Position numbers and translations under genes: made by a program. Positions 43,990 to 52,477 of a stretch of DNA of 64,000 nt are shown here, one piece after another. The DNA comes from Sphingomonas sp. AOB5 (GTDB lineage: Bacteria > Pseudomonadota > Alphaproteobacteria > Sphingomonadales > Sphingomonadaceae): the NCBI RefSeq assembly GCF_029433115.1, contig NZ_JARNTV010000006.1, forward strand, positions 1 to 64,000, written 5' to 3'. The notes beneath the pieces were generated by a model. It was not told where the DNA came from, did not search any database, and worked only from the letters and a program-made list of their open reading frames with translations. Numbering within the stretch: position 1 is the stretch's first letter; every line of letters begins with the position of its first letter.

Positions 43990-46005
43990 ATGTCCAGCAT
44001 GCTTGCTCCCGTGATCAAGAGCGCAGCGTTATTCGTGGGCGTCTCCACCCTCGCCGTCTCCTCGCAGATGACGCAGGGGCAGATCGAATGGTATCGCACT
44101 GCCATCGAGAGCGGGATCCCGAACGCCGCGCCATCCTATATCCAGAGCGACCAGCTCGCCCCCGCGCTCGACGAGTGGCGCCGCCTGCAGCAGTCGGACA
44201 ACTGGCCGTTCTCCGACTATGCCAATTTCCTGATCGCCCATCCCGGCTGGCCCGGCGAGACGAGCCGCCGCGCCGCCGCCGAGACGGTGCTGGCCGATGG
44301 CGCCAATTCGCCCGGGCTGACGATCCGCTACTTCGATCGCTTCCCGCCGCTGACTTCCGCCGGGCGGCTGCGCTTTGCGGAGGCGCTGCTGGCGTCGGGA
44401 CGGCGCGGCGAGGCCGAGGATCAGGCGCGGCAGGCATGGCGCAAAGGATCGATGCGGCCGGTGGACGAAACCGCGCTGCTGGCGCGCTTCCCCGGCGTGC
44501 TGACGGCCGACGATCATGACGTCCGCGCCGACCTGCTGATCTGGAACGGTTCCACCACGGCTGCGTCGCGGCTGCTGGGCATGGTGCCGCAGGGCAAGCG
44601 CGCGCTGTACGATGCTCGGATCGCGTTCCGCCTGAACGCGCCGGACGCTGCCGAGAAGGCGGCTTTGGTCGATCCTGCGGGCCGCAGCGATGCAGGCTAT
44701 ATCGCCGACCGGGCAAGCTGGCTGCGCGCCAACAATCAGGGCATGGCCGCCCGCTCCTATCTCGGCCAGCCGCGGCGGCTTTCGGCGCGCCCGGCAAATG
44801 TCGAGAAATGGTACGAAGTTTTGCTCACCGCCGCGCGCGGGGCGCAGGCCGATGGTCAGTACGACCTGGCCTATCGCATCGCGAGCCAGGTGGACGACGC
44901 CTATCCGGCAGGCACCGACGTGAGCGACCGGCCCTATGGCGAGCGCGACGACTATACCAGCCTGACCTGGCTGGCCGGCACCGTGGCCTTCTACAATCTG
45001 AACCGGCCTGCCGATGCGGTGGGCATGTTCGATCGCTATGGCCATGGATCGAAGACGCCGCAGACCAATTCCAAGGGACTGTACTGGGCCGGGCGCGCCG
45101 CCGAGGCGGCCGGGCAGACCGCGGTCGCCAACGGTTTCTACCAGAAGGCAGGCGGCTTCCCCGATCTCTATTACGGCCAGCTCTCGCTCGAGCGGACCGG
45201 CCAGCCGCTCAAGGCGCCGCCCAGCTTTGTCGGGCGGGTGAGCGATCCAGCGGTGCGCGACGCTTTCTACAAGCGCGAGACGGTGCGTGCGGCGCAGCTG
45301 CTCGGCACGCTCAACCGCTATGACGAGCAGGGCATGTTCATCCGCCAGATCGCGGCGGACGCGACCAGCGATACCGATCATCTGCTCGCCGCCGAACTGA
45401 GCCGCTCCATCGGCCGGCCCGATCTGGGCGTGATGGTGGGCCGCAGCGCGCTGCAGAACGGCTTCTCGGACTATACCGCGGCGGGATATCCTTCGGTGCG
45501 GGTCCCCGATGCACATCAGGATTACTGGACGATCATCCACGCCATCGCGCGGCAGGAAAGCCAGTTCGACCGCGCCGCGATCAGCCATGCCGGCGCACGC
45601 GGTCTGATGCAGCTGATGCCGGGCACCGCGCGCGAGACCGCGGGCAAGATCGGGCTGGGATATAATCGCGACGCGCTGACGGTGGATACCGATTACAACA
45701 TCCAGCTCGGATCGACCTATTTCAAGCAGATGTACCGGCAATATGGCAGCTATCCGCTGGCGGTGGCGGCGTACAATGCCGGGCCGGGCAATGTGAACAA
45801 GTGGATCCGCGCCAATGGCGACCCGCGCCTGCCGGGTGCCGACATGGTCCGCTGGGTCGAGCTGATCCCGATCTTCGAGACTAAGAATTATGTCCAGCGC
45901 GTGCTGGAGAATGCGGTGGTCTACGACCTTATGAATCCGCAGCGCGCGCGCAGTCAGGGGCCGAACAATCTTAGCTGGTATCTGGGGAAGAACCAGCCGG
46001 GTTGA
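43990..46005 (+). CDS. Soluble lytic murein transglycosylase (Slt-like)
   Basis: A 671-residue periplasmic enzyme. After a short signal-like N-terminus (MLAPVIKSAALFVGVSTLAV) comes a long superhelical domain of TPR-like helices (about residues 60-470). The C-terminal SLT goose-lysozyme-like domain follows, with the catalytic Glu in IARQESQFDRAAIS, GARGLMQLMPGTA, and the AVAAYNAGPGNV motif. It cleaves peptidoglycan glycan strands to 1,6-anhydro-muropeptides. The start is ATG in MSSMLAPV. The next ATG three codons later may be used, and no clear ribosome-binding site decides. Confidence 0.92.
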   Translation: MSSMLAPVIKSAALFVGVSTLAVSSQMTQGQIEWYRTAIESGIPNAAPSYIQSDQLAPALDEWRRLQQSDNWPFSDYANFLIAHPGWPGETSRRAAAETVLADGANSPGLTIRYFDRFPPLTSAGRLRFAEALLASGRRGEAEDQARQAWRKGSMRPVDETALLARFPGVLTADDHDVRADLLIWNGSTTAASRLLGMVPQGKRALYDARIAFRLNAPDAAEKAALVDPAGRSDAGYIADRASWLRANNQGMAARSYLGQPRRLSARPANVEKWYEVLLTAARGAQADGQYDLAYRIASQVDDAYPAGTDVSDRPYGERDDYTSLTWLAGTVAFYNLNRPADAVGMFDRYGHGSKTPQTNSKGLYWAGRAAEAAGQTAVANGFYQKAGGFPDLYYGQLSLERTGQPLKAPPSFVGRVSDPAVRDAFYKRETVRAAQLLGTLNRYDEQGMFIRQIAADATSDTDHLLAAELSRSIGRPDLGVMVGRSALQNGFSDYTAAGYPSVRVPDAHQDYWTIIHAIARQESQFDRAAISHAGARGLMQLMPGTARETAGKIGLGYNRDALTVDTDYNIQLGSTYFKQMYRQYGSYPLAVAAYNAGPGNVNKWIRANGDPRLPGADMVRWVELIPIFETKNYVQRVLENAVVYDLMNPQRARSQGPNNLSWYLGKNQPG

Positions 46006-46013
46006 TCCCGTTC

Positions 46014-46090
46014 CGTCATGCCAGCGAAGGCTGGCATCTCGTGAGGCAGGTGCGCTACGGCTGGAGGCCCCAGCCTTCGCTGGGGCGACG
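46014..46090. repeat. Paired-hairpin repeat in the greB leader
   Basis: Two arms, 46014-46040 and 46064-46090, are inverted copies sharing the exact 14-nt core CCAGCGAAGGCTGG. Outside the core they differ, but each arm stays self-complementary (TGCCAGC/GCTGGCA in one, GCCCCAGC/GCTGGGGC in the other). It occupies the gap between the transglycosylase stop and 10 bp before the greB start. Confidence 0.8.
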
Positions 46091-46100
46091 ATCGAGGCTT

Positions 46101-46577
46101 ATGGACCGCCCCAACTACATCACTCCTGCCGGATATTCCGCGCTGAAAGCCGAGTATGACGCGCTCTTCTCGGGCGAGCGGCCGAAGCTGGTCGAGACGA
46201 TCAGCTGGGCCGCGGGCAATGGCGATCGCTCCGAGAATGGCGACTATATCTATGGCCGCAAACGCCTGCGTGAGATCGACCGGCGGCTGGGCTGGCTCTC
46301 GAAGCGGATGAAGGCGGCAAAGGTGGTGGATCCCAGCCGGCAGGAGGACCGCAGCCGCGTGTTCTTCGGCGCGACGGTCACCATTGCCGATGAGGACGAC
46401 AATCACCGCACGCTCACGCTTGTCGGTGATGACGAGGCCGAGGCGGGCGCGGGACGGGTCGGGTGGAATTCGCCGCTGGCGCGGGCCCTGCGCGGGGCCG
46501 CGGTGGGCGATCTGCGCCGCGTGATGCTGCCTGCGGGCGAGCGTGAATATGAGGTGATGACCGTCACTTATCCTTGA
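46101..46577 (+). CDS. greB: Transcription elongation factor GreB
   Basis: A 158-residue protein that rescues backtracked RNA polymerase by stimulating transcript cleavage. The N-terminal coiled coil begins NYITPAGYSALKAEYDALF and has the acidic tip in NGDRSENGDYIYG. The following KRLREIDRRLGWLSKRMK and the VVDPSRQEDRSRVFFGATV stretch fit GreB rather than GreA, as does the C-terminal FKBP-like domain (GWNSPLARALRGAAVGDLRR). The ATG at 46101 follows the hairpin repeat directly, and no strong ribosome-binding site is seen. Confidence 0.93.
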   Translation: MDRPNYITPAGYSALKAEYDALFSGERPKLVETISWAAGNGDRSENGDYIYGRKRLREIDRRLGWLSKRMKAAKVVDPSRQEDRSRVFFGATVTIADEDDNHRTLTLVGDDEAEAGAGRVGWNSPLARALRGAAVGDLRRVMLPAGEREYEVMTVTYP

Positions 46578-46699
46578 AAAGCGCCGGAAAATGGCGGGTT
46601 TGCGGTAAGTCGCGGCCCTGCCTGGCTGTCTTATTCGCCCGTCCTGCTAGCGTGATCCGGCCGGGGCGTATTCCGGCGGGAGCGTATAGCGAGGGGAAG

Positions 46700-46981
46700 A
46701 TGGCGACACAGCGTATCATCGTGTCGGGTCGTGTGCAGGGCGTAACCTATCGGGACTGGACGATCCGCACCGCGAAGAAGCTCGGCCTGGTCGGCTGGGT
46801 GCGTAATCTGAGCGACGGCAGGGTCGAAATACTGGCGGATGGAGAAGATGAGGCGATCGGCCAACTGGTCGATGCATGCCGCGAAGGCCCGCCGCTGGCG
46901 CGGGTCGATCACGTCTCCGCGGTGCCGGACACCGACAAGCCGGGCAAGGGGTTCACCAAGCGGTTCACGGCGAGCATTTGA
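46700..46981 (+). CDS. acyP: Acylphosphatase
   Basis: A 93-residue alpha/beta sandwich enzyme hydrolysing acyl phosphates. The active-site loop GRVQGVTYRDW supplies the phosphate-binding Arg, and GWVRNLSDGRVE supplies the catalytic Asn, both at canonical positions (about residues 19 and 37). KGFTKRF near the C-terminus is also typical. The ribosome-binding site GAGGGGAA lies 6 bases before the ATG. A hairpin-rich region follows the gene. Confidence 0.93.
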   Translation: MATQRIIVSGRVQGVTYRDWTIRTAKKLGLVGWVRNLSDGRVEILADGEDEAIGQLVDACREGPPLARVDHVSAVPDTDKPGKGFTKRFTASI

Positions 46982-46989
46982 TGAGACCC

Positions 46990-47130
46990 CCTCTCCCGCT
47001 TTCGCGGGAGAGGCAGCGAGACTTGGCAGCTTGCTGCCTAGTCGCAGCGGTGAGGGTCTTCTTCTTCGGCCTGGGCAAGGCAGAAGAAGAAGACCCTCAC
47101 CCAACCCTCTCCCATGAAGATGGGAGAGGG
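46990..47130. repeat. Array of three to four hairpins including a 19-bp inverted repeat
   Basis: Three strong stems follow one another. The first is CCTCTCCCGC/GCGGGAGAGG (46990-46999 / 47004-47013). The second is a perfect 19-bp inverted repeat beginning GGTGAGGGTCTTC (47049-47067 / 47083-47101). The third is CCCTCTCCCAT/ATGGGAGAGGG (47105-47115 / 47120-47130). A small GGCAGC-TT-GCTGCC hairpin lies between the first and second. It is noncoding, between the acylphosphatase and DoxX genes. Confidence 0.82.
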
Positions 47131-47226
47131 CTCATATGAAGGGAAACGCTGGGTTTCCCTTGGTATTATTGACCGATACCGCCGTCCGTGTGACGTTTCG
47201 CCATCGTCACAATGGAAGGATTTCCC

Positions 47227-47607
<381 letters not shown>

Positions 47608-47692
47608 TTGAACTTGCCCCGGGCGCTCGCATCGCAGTAGCGGTGTCGGGCGCCCGGCCGCTTTCCGGCCGGACGCCGAGGAGAGCGTTTCG

Positions 47693-48412
47693 ATGGCAGC
47701 AGCCCCACCGGCTTCGGGCAATATTGCGCTGCTGATCGACGCGGACAATGCCTCGCCCGCATCGCTCGATCCGGTACTCACCGTTCTCGCCGAGCTGGGT
47801 ACGGTCAATATCCGCCGCGTCTATGGCAACTGGAAGAAGCCTGCGCTCAAGACCTGGGCGGACAAGACGTTGAGCCATGGCATCGAGCCGTATCAGCAGT
47901 TCGACCTGACCAAGGGCAAGAACGCCACCGACATGAAGATGACCATCGACGCGATGGACCTGCTGTTCGGCGGGCGCGTCACCGGTTTCGGCATCATGTC
48001 GTCCGATTCAGATTTCACGCCGCTGGCGATGCGCATCCGGCAGGAGGGCATCCCAGTCTATGGCTTCGGCACGATGAAGACGCCGGAGGGCTTTCGCGAA
48101 GCCTGTACCCGCTTCATCGATGTCGCAGCACTCACCAAGTCGCACGAGGCGGAAATGCCCGCCGCACCAGCCAAGGCCGAGAGTGGCGTGGACCCCGCGC
48201 TGCTGACCCTGCTGATCGACGCCTATAACGCCGCCAAGCGAGACGAACGCGGCTTCGCGGCGCTGTCCGAGATCGGATCGCTCGCGGGCAACCGCTCGAG
48301 CTTCGACGTGCGCAATTATGGCTTCAAGCGGCTTTCGGACCTGATGAAGAAGGTGCCGAACTTCCAGTCCGAACTGCGCGACGGGCGGATGTTCGTAAAG
48401 CGGATCAACTAG
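47693..48412 (+). CDS. NYN-domain ribonuclease-like protein with OST-HTH/LOTUS domain
   Basis: A 239-residue soluble protein. The N-terminal NYN/PIN-like domain (about 1-145) keeps the acidic residues in LLIDADNAS, NATDMKMTIDAMDLL and IMSSDSDFTPL, consistent with metal-dependent RNA cleavage. The C-terminal OST-HTH/LOTUS module (about 165-239, through RSSFDVRNYGFKRLSDLMKK) is expected to bind RNA, as in bacterial homologues of limkain-type proteins. The target is unknown. It precedes putP by 12 bp on the same strand, so the two may be co-transcribed. Confidence 0.87.
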   Translation: MAAAPPASGNIALLIDADNASPASLDPVLTVLAELGTVNIRRVYGNWKKPALKTWADKTLSHGIEPYQQFDLTKGKNATDMKMTIDAMDLLFGGRVTGFGIMSSDSDFTPLAMRIRQEGIPVYGFGTMKTPEGFREACTRFIDVAALTKSHEAEMPAAPAKAESGVDPALLTLLIDAYNAAKRDERGFAALSEIGSLAGNRSSFDVRNYGFKRLSDLMKKVPNFQSELRDGRMFVKRIN

Positions 48413-48424
48413 GGGGGAACGCAC

Positions 48425-49837
48425 ATGGAAACCGGCGTGATCATCAGCCTGGGCATCTATTTCGCGCTGATGCTGGGCATCGGCGTCTATGCCTGGCGCA
48501 AATCGACCAGCGATATCGACGGGTACATGCTGGGCGGCCGTTCGCTCGGCCCGGCGGTCACCGCGCTGGCGGCGGGTGCTTCCGACATGTCGGGCTGGCT
48601 GATGATGGGCCTGCCCGGCGCGTTGTACGCGACCGGTTTCTCGGCCGGGTGGATCGCGGTGGGCCTGATCGCCGGCGCTTGGCTCAACTGGATCATCGTC
48701 GCGCCACGGCTGCGGACCCGCACGGTCGAAGTGGGCGACGCCCTCACCATCCCCGATTATCTGGGCAAGCGCTGGGCCAATGGCGACAATCTGCGGCTCG
48801 TCTCGTCGACCGTCATCATCCTGTTCTTCACCATCTACACCGCCAGCGGCATGGTCGCGGGCGGCAAGCTGTTCGAAAGCGCGTTCGGCCAGGCCTATGC
48901 ACCGGGGCTGTTCATCACCGCGGCGGTGGTGGTGCTCTACACCGTGTTCGGCGGCTTCCTCGCGGTGAGCCTCACCGATTTCGTGCAGGGCTGCATCATG
49001 TTCGTCGCGATGATCCTGGTGCCGGTGATCGCGCTGAGCGAGATCGGCGGAATCGGGCCGGCGGCGGACGCGATCCGCATGGCGGACCCGGCGCGGCTCG
49101 ACTGGTTCGCGGGCGCCAGCGTGCTGAGCGTGGTTTCCGCACTCGCCTGGGGCCTTGGCTATTTCGGCCAGCCGCACATCATCGTCCGCTTCATGGCGAT
49201 CCGCGACGTCAAGGAAATGCCGATCGCGCGGAACATCTGCATGGTGTGGATGACCGTCGCGCTGATCGGCGCGATCGGCGTGGGCATGAGCGGCTTCGCC
49301 TATGCCGCGATCAAGGGCATCCCGATCGCGGACAAGGAAACGGTGTTCATCATCCTTGCGAAGCTGCTGTTCCATCCGCTGATCACCGGCTTCCTCTATG
49401 CCGCGATCCTCGCCGCAATCATGTCGACCATCGCGGCACAGCTGCTGGTGACATCCGCGTCGCTGACCGAGGATTATTACCGCCGTTTCCTGCGCCGCGA
49501 CGCGAGCCAGCGCGAGCTGGTGACCGCCGGGCGGCTTTCGGTGATGCTGGTCGCGGTGATCGCGCTGGTGCTGGCATGGGACCCGAACTCGTCGGTGCTG
49601 TCGCTGGTCGCCAATGCCTGGGCCGGGTTCGGCGCGGCGTTCGGGCCGGTCATCATCCTGAGCCTCACCTGGGAACGGATGACGCGGAACGGCGCGATGG
49701 CCGGGATGATCGTCGGCGCCGCGGTGGTGATCGCGTGGATCCAGCTCGGCTGGAGCGAGCAATTGTACGAGATCGTGCCCGGCTTCGTCGCCGCATGGAT
49801 CGCGATTGTCGGTGTGAGTTTGCTGGAGCGTAAGTAA
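48425..49837 (+). CDS. putP: Sodium/proline symporter PutP
   Basis: A 470-residue SSS-family carrier with about 13 helices. The conserved start of the family (DIDGYMLGGRSLGPAVTALAAGASDMSGWLMMGLPG) holds the Na+/proline site residues. GWIAVGLIAGAWLNWIIVAPRLR and FGGFLAVSLTDFVQG also match PutP. It imports L-proline with Na+. Its stop overlaps the start of the M28 peptidase gene (TAATG at 49837), so a secreted peptidase and a proline importer are translated together. This is consistent with use of peptide-derived amino acids. Confidence 0.93.
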   Translation: METGVIISLGIYFALMLGIGVYAWRKSTSDIDGYMLGGRSLGPAVTALAAGASDMSGWLMMGLPGALYATGFSAGWIAVGLIAGAWLNWIIVAPRLRTRTVEVGDALTIPDYLGKRWANGDNLRLVSSTVIILFFTIYTASGMVAGGKLFESAFGQAYAPGLFITAAVVVLYTVFGGFLAVSLTDFVQGCIMFVAMILVPVIALSEIGGIGPAADAIRMADPARLDWFAGASVLSVVSALAWGLGYFGQPHIIVRFMAIRDVKEMPIARNICMVWMTVALIGAIGVGMSGFAYAAIKGIPIADKETVFIILAKLLFHPLITGFLYAAILAAIMSTIAAQLLVTSASLTEDYYRRFLRRDASQRELVTAGRLSVMLVAVIALVLAWDPNSSVLSLVANAWAGFGAAFGPVIILSLTWERMTRNGAMAGMIVGAAVVIAWIQLGWSEQLYEIVPGFVAAWIAIVGVSLLERK

Positions 49838-51465
49838 TGCGTTTGCCCGTCCTGTCCGTTGCCCTGTCCCTCCCCCTGCTGCTGCTGGCCGCGGCCAGCG
49901 CGCCGCAGCCCAAGACCGACCCGGCACGGCTGTCCGAGATGGTGAAGACCCTCGCCTCTCCCGAGTTCGAGGGGCGCGGGCCGGGCACGCCGGGCGAAAC
50001 GAAGACGGTCGCGTATCTGACCGAGCGCTTCAAGGCGCTGGGGCTGGAGCCGGGCGGAGAGGACGGCACCTATGTCCAGCGCGTGCCGATGGTGCACACC
50101 AAGATCACCGGCGGCACCATGGCGTTCGGCGACATGGCGGCCGAACAGGGCAAGACGATCAGCGTCACTACGGTGGGCGCGAAGGAGAAGATCGCGGTGG
50201 ACGCGCCGATGGTGTTCATCGGCTACGGCACCCATGCGCCCGAGGCCGGATGGGACGATTTCAAGGACGTCGATCTGAAGGGCAAGGTCGCCGTCTTCCT
50301 GGTCAACGATCCCGATTTCGAGGCCACGGCGGACGATGGCGCCAAGGGGAAGTTCGGCGACCGGCGGATGACCTATTATGGCCGCTGGACCTACAAGTTC
50401 GACGAGGCCGCACGGCGCGGCGCGGTGGCGGCGCTGATCGTCCATGATACCGGCGGCGCAGGCTATGGCTGGTCTACCGTCGTCGCCAATAATGGCGAGA
50501 ATTACGACATTGTCCGCGCGGCAGGCGACCTGCGCATCCCGTTGCAGGGCTGGATCGAACATGACGTGGCCAATGCCGTGTTCGCCAAGGCCAACCTCAA
50601 TCTCGACGCGCTGCGGATCGAGGCGCGGCAGGCGGATTTCGCACCGGTCGAGCTGAAGGGCGTGCGCTTCACCGCCGATCTGAAGGTGAATGTCGAGCGC
50701 ATCCAGACCGCCAATGTGATCGCCAAGCTGACCGGCAGCAAATATCCGCAGGAGACGCTGATGTTCGGCGCGCACTGGGATGCCTATGGCAAGGCCGCCG
50801 ACGGCACGGTGCGCCCGGGTGCGAACGACGATGCGCTGGGCACGGCCGGGGTGCTGGAACTGGCCCGGCTGTTCAAGGCGGGCAAGCGGCCCGAGCGGAC
50901 GATGGTCTTCGCGCTATGGACGGGCGAGGAGCGCGGACTGCTCGGCTCCGAATATTATGGCAGCCATCCGCTCTACCCGCTGGAAAAGACCGTCGCGAAC
51001 CTGACGCTGGATATCCTCAATACCGGCGGCTTCTCGAAGAATGTCGTGCTGGTCGGCAACGGCAATTCCACGCTGGACGATCTGCTGGCGGACGCGGCCA
51101 AAGCGCAGGACCGGGTGGTGGCACCCGAGACCTTTTCGGAACGCGGCCTGTTCTTCCGCGCCGATCATTTCCCGGTCGCACGGCGCGGCGTGCCCGCGCT
51201 GCTGCTGATGCAGCTGGGCGGCGCGCCGGATCTGCGCGAGGGCGGACTGACCGCCGGGCAGGCTTGGCTCGATGGCTATATGAAATGCTATCATCAGGCC
51301 TGCGACGCCTGGGACGCGAGCTGGAACTTCGCCGCCGCGGCACAGGACGTCGACCTGTTCCTCGCGATGGGCGGCAGGCTGGCCAACAGTCGCGAATGGC
51401 CGCGCTGGCGTCCGGGATTCGAGTTCGAGAAGGTTCGAGAGGCTAGCGCCGCCGCGCGGCGTTAG
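49837..51465 (+). CDS. Secreted M28 family zinc peptidase with PA-type insert
   Basis: A 542-residue protein. The signal peptide (LPVLSVALSLPLLLLAAASA) is followed by LASPEFEGRGPGTPGETKT, typical of this peptidase group. A protease-associated-type region (about 90-230) precedes the M28 core. Zinc ligands and catalytic residues are in FGAHWDAYG (His, Asp), GANDDALGTAG (Asp) and FALWTGEERGLLGSEYY (Glu-Glu), with the last His probably in CYHQACD. It is an aminopeptidase-like enzyme acting outside the inner membrane, coupled to putP by the TAATG overlap. Confidence 0.93.
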   Translation: MRLPVLSVALSLPLLLLAAASAPQPKTDPARLSEMVKTLASPEFEGRGPGTPGETKTVAYLTERFKALGLEPGGEDGTYVQRVPMVHTKITGGTMAFGDMAAEQGKTISVTTVGAKEKIAVDAPMVFIGYGTHAPEAGWDDFKDVDLKGKVAVFLVNDPDFEATADDGAKGKFGDRRMTYYGRWTYKFDEAARRGAVAALIVHDTGGAGYGWSTVVANNGENYDIVRAAGDLRIPLQGWIEHDVANAVFAKANLNLDALRIEARQADFAPVELKGVRFTADLKVNVERIQTANVIAKLTGSKYPQETLMFGAHWDAYGKAADGTVRPGANDDALGTAGVLELARLFKAGKRPERTMVFALWTGEERGLLGSEYYGSHPLYPLEKTVANLTLDILNTGGFSKNVVLVGNGNSTLDDLLADAAKAQDRVVAPETFSERGLFFRADHFPVARRGVPALLLMQLGGAPDLREGGLTAGQAWLDGYMKCYHQACDAWDASWNFAAAAQDVDLFLAMGGRLANSREWPRWRPGFEFEKVREASAAARR

Positions 51466-51968
51466 CGCGTCGGATTACCGCCTACGCCGCCGATGCTGGC
51501 GATGCATTTGCGGAACTCGTTCTGCGCGGCGCGGCTGAAGCGGACTTCGAAATTGTCGTTCTGGCGCACGGTCACCACGACCGAAGGCGCAGTCAGCAGC
51601 GCTTCGACTTCCTGCGGCTGCATCTCGTCCAGCAGCGCCGAAACGCCGGGATCGGTATCCAGCCCCCCGCCGGTCTCGCGGCGATCGACATTGCCGAACC
51701 GCACGCGCAGGGGATATTCCTGGTTCGGCGCAGCGAAGGTCCAGCCCGGCCGCTCGACCCAGATATACATCATGCGATCCGCGCTGGTGGCCTGGAAGGT
51801 CAGGTCGTCACCCTCGGGCAGGGTATAGGCGATCCAGCAGTCGTTCGGCTCCATCTGGTAGACGTTCCAGGGACCGTCCTTCCATTCGGTATAGCCTTGC
51901 GCCGCCGCGGGGGCGGCCGCGAACAGGGGCACCGCCAGCGCAAAGATCGTCGCCAATTTCCGCATCAT
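51462..51968 (-). CDS. Secreted hypothetical protein, 168 aa
   Basis: The signal peptide ends near APAAAQ (residue 24). The mature domain has WNVYQMEPNDCWIAYTLPEGD, YIWVERPGWTF and a C-terminal FSRAAQNEFRKCIASIGG. The two cysteines may pair. The layout recalls small beta-rich periplasmic proteins similar to invasion-associated IalB-like domains, but I cannot assign a family. Its stop overlaps the convergent M28 gene stop by 4 bp. ATG at 51965 is an equal start candidate. Confidence 0.68.
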   Translation of the reverse strand: MMRKLATIFALAVPLFAAAPAAAQGYTEWKDGPWNVYQMEPNDCWIAYTLPEGDDLTFQATSADRMMYIWVERPGWTFAAPNQEYPLRVRFGNVDRRETGGGLDTDPGVSALLDEMQPQEVEALLTAPSVVVTVRQNDNFEVRFSRAAQNEFRKCIASIGGVGGNPTR

Positions 51969-52111
51969 TCTCTCCGGGTTCGTTGCCCGTTCCTATCATG
52001 GGAGGAAGGCTCCGTCTCCGGCGATATGGGGTCCAGCCGCAGCTGCACGTTCAGGCAGGCTCGACAAGCCACGGAAATGCCACCACCTTTCCGGAAACGA
52101 GGAGAGATTCG

Positions 52112-52477
52112 ATGCCGTTGATGCTCAGCCTGCTTGCCGTCACCGCGAGTTGCGTACCCGTCGCCCAGCCGGCGAAGACCGATGTAGCGACCACCCGCTC
52201 GTTCTTCGCGGCGATCAATGCCAATGATCAGGCCGTGCTGGGCACGATGGTGAAGGCCGGCTCACGCTATCTCAGCCCGTCGCAGCAGATCGATTTCGAC
52301 CTGGTCGAGACGCTGGGCATGATCGGCGAACGGGGTGCGCAGCTGAAGCTGATCGACGCCACCCCGGCATCGGAAAAGGACAGCGTGACGATCCGCACCC
52401 AGATCGCCGGTCAGCCCGAACAGGTCGGCACGGTGAAGCTCGAAGGCGGCTGCGTAACGGGGCTGGTCCAGCCCTAA
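52112..52477 (+). CDS. Small secreted protein, possible NTF2-like fold
   Basis: A 121-residue protein preceded by a GAGGAGAG ribosome-binding site. A short hydrophobic leader (MPLMLSLLAVTASC) could be a signal peptide or an atypical lipobox. VATTRSFFAAINANDQAVLGTMV followed by a beta-rich remainder (QIAGQPEQVGTVKLEGGCVTGLV) is compatible with an SnoaL/NTF2-like cone fold, a weak inference. Its stop overlaps that of the opposing M28 gene by three bases. Function is unknown. Confidence 0.65.
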   Translation: MPLMLSLLAVTASCVPVAQPAKTDVATTRSFFAAINANDQAVLGTMVKAGSRYLSPSQQIDFDLVETLGMIGERGAQLKLIDATPASEKDSVTIRTQIAGQPEQVGTVKLEGGCVTGLVQP

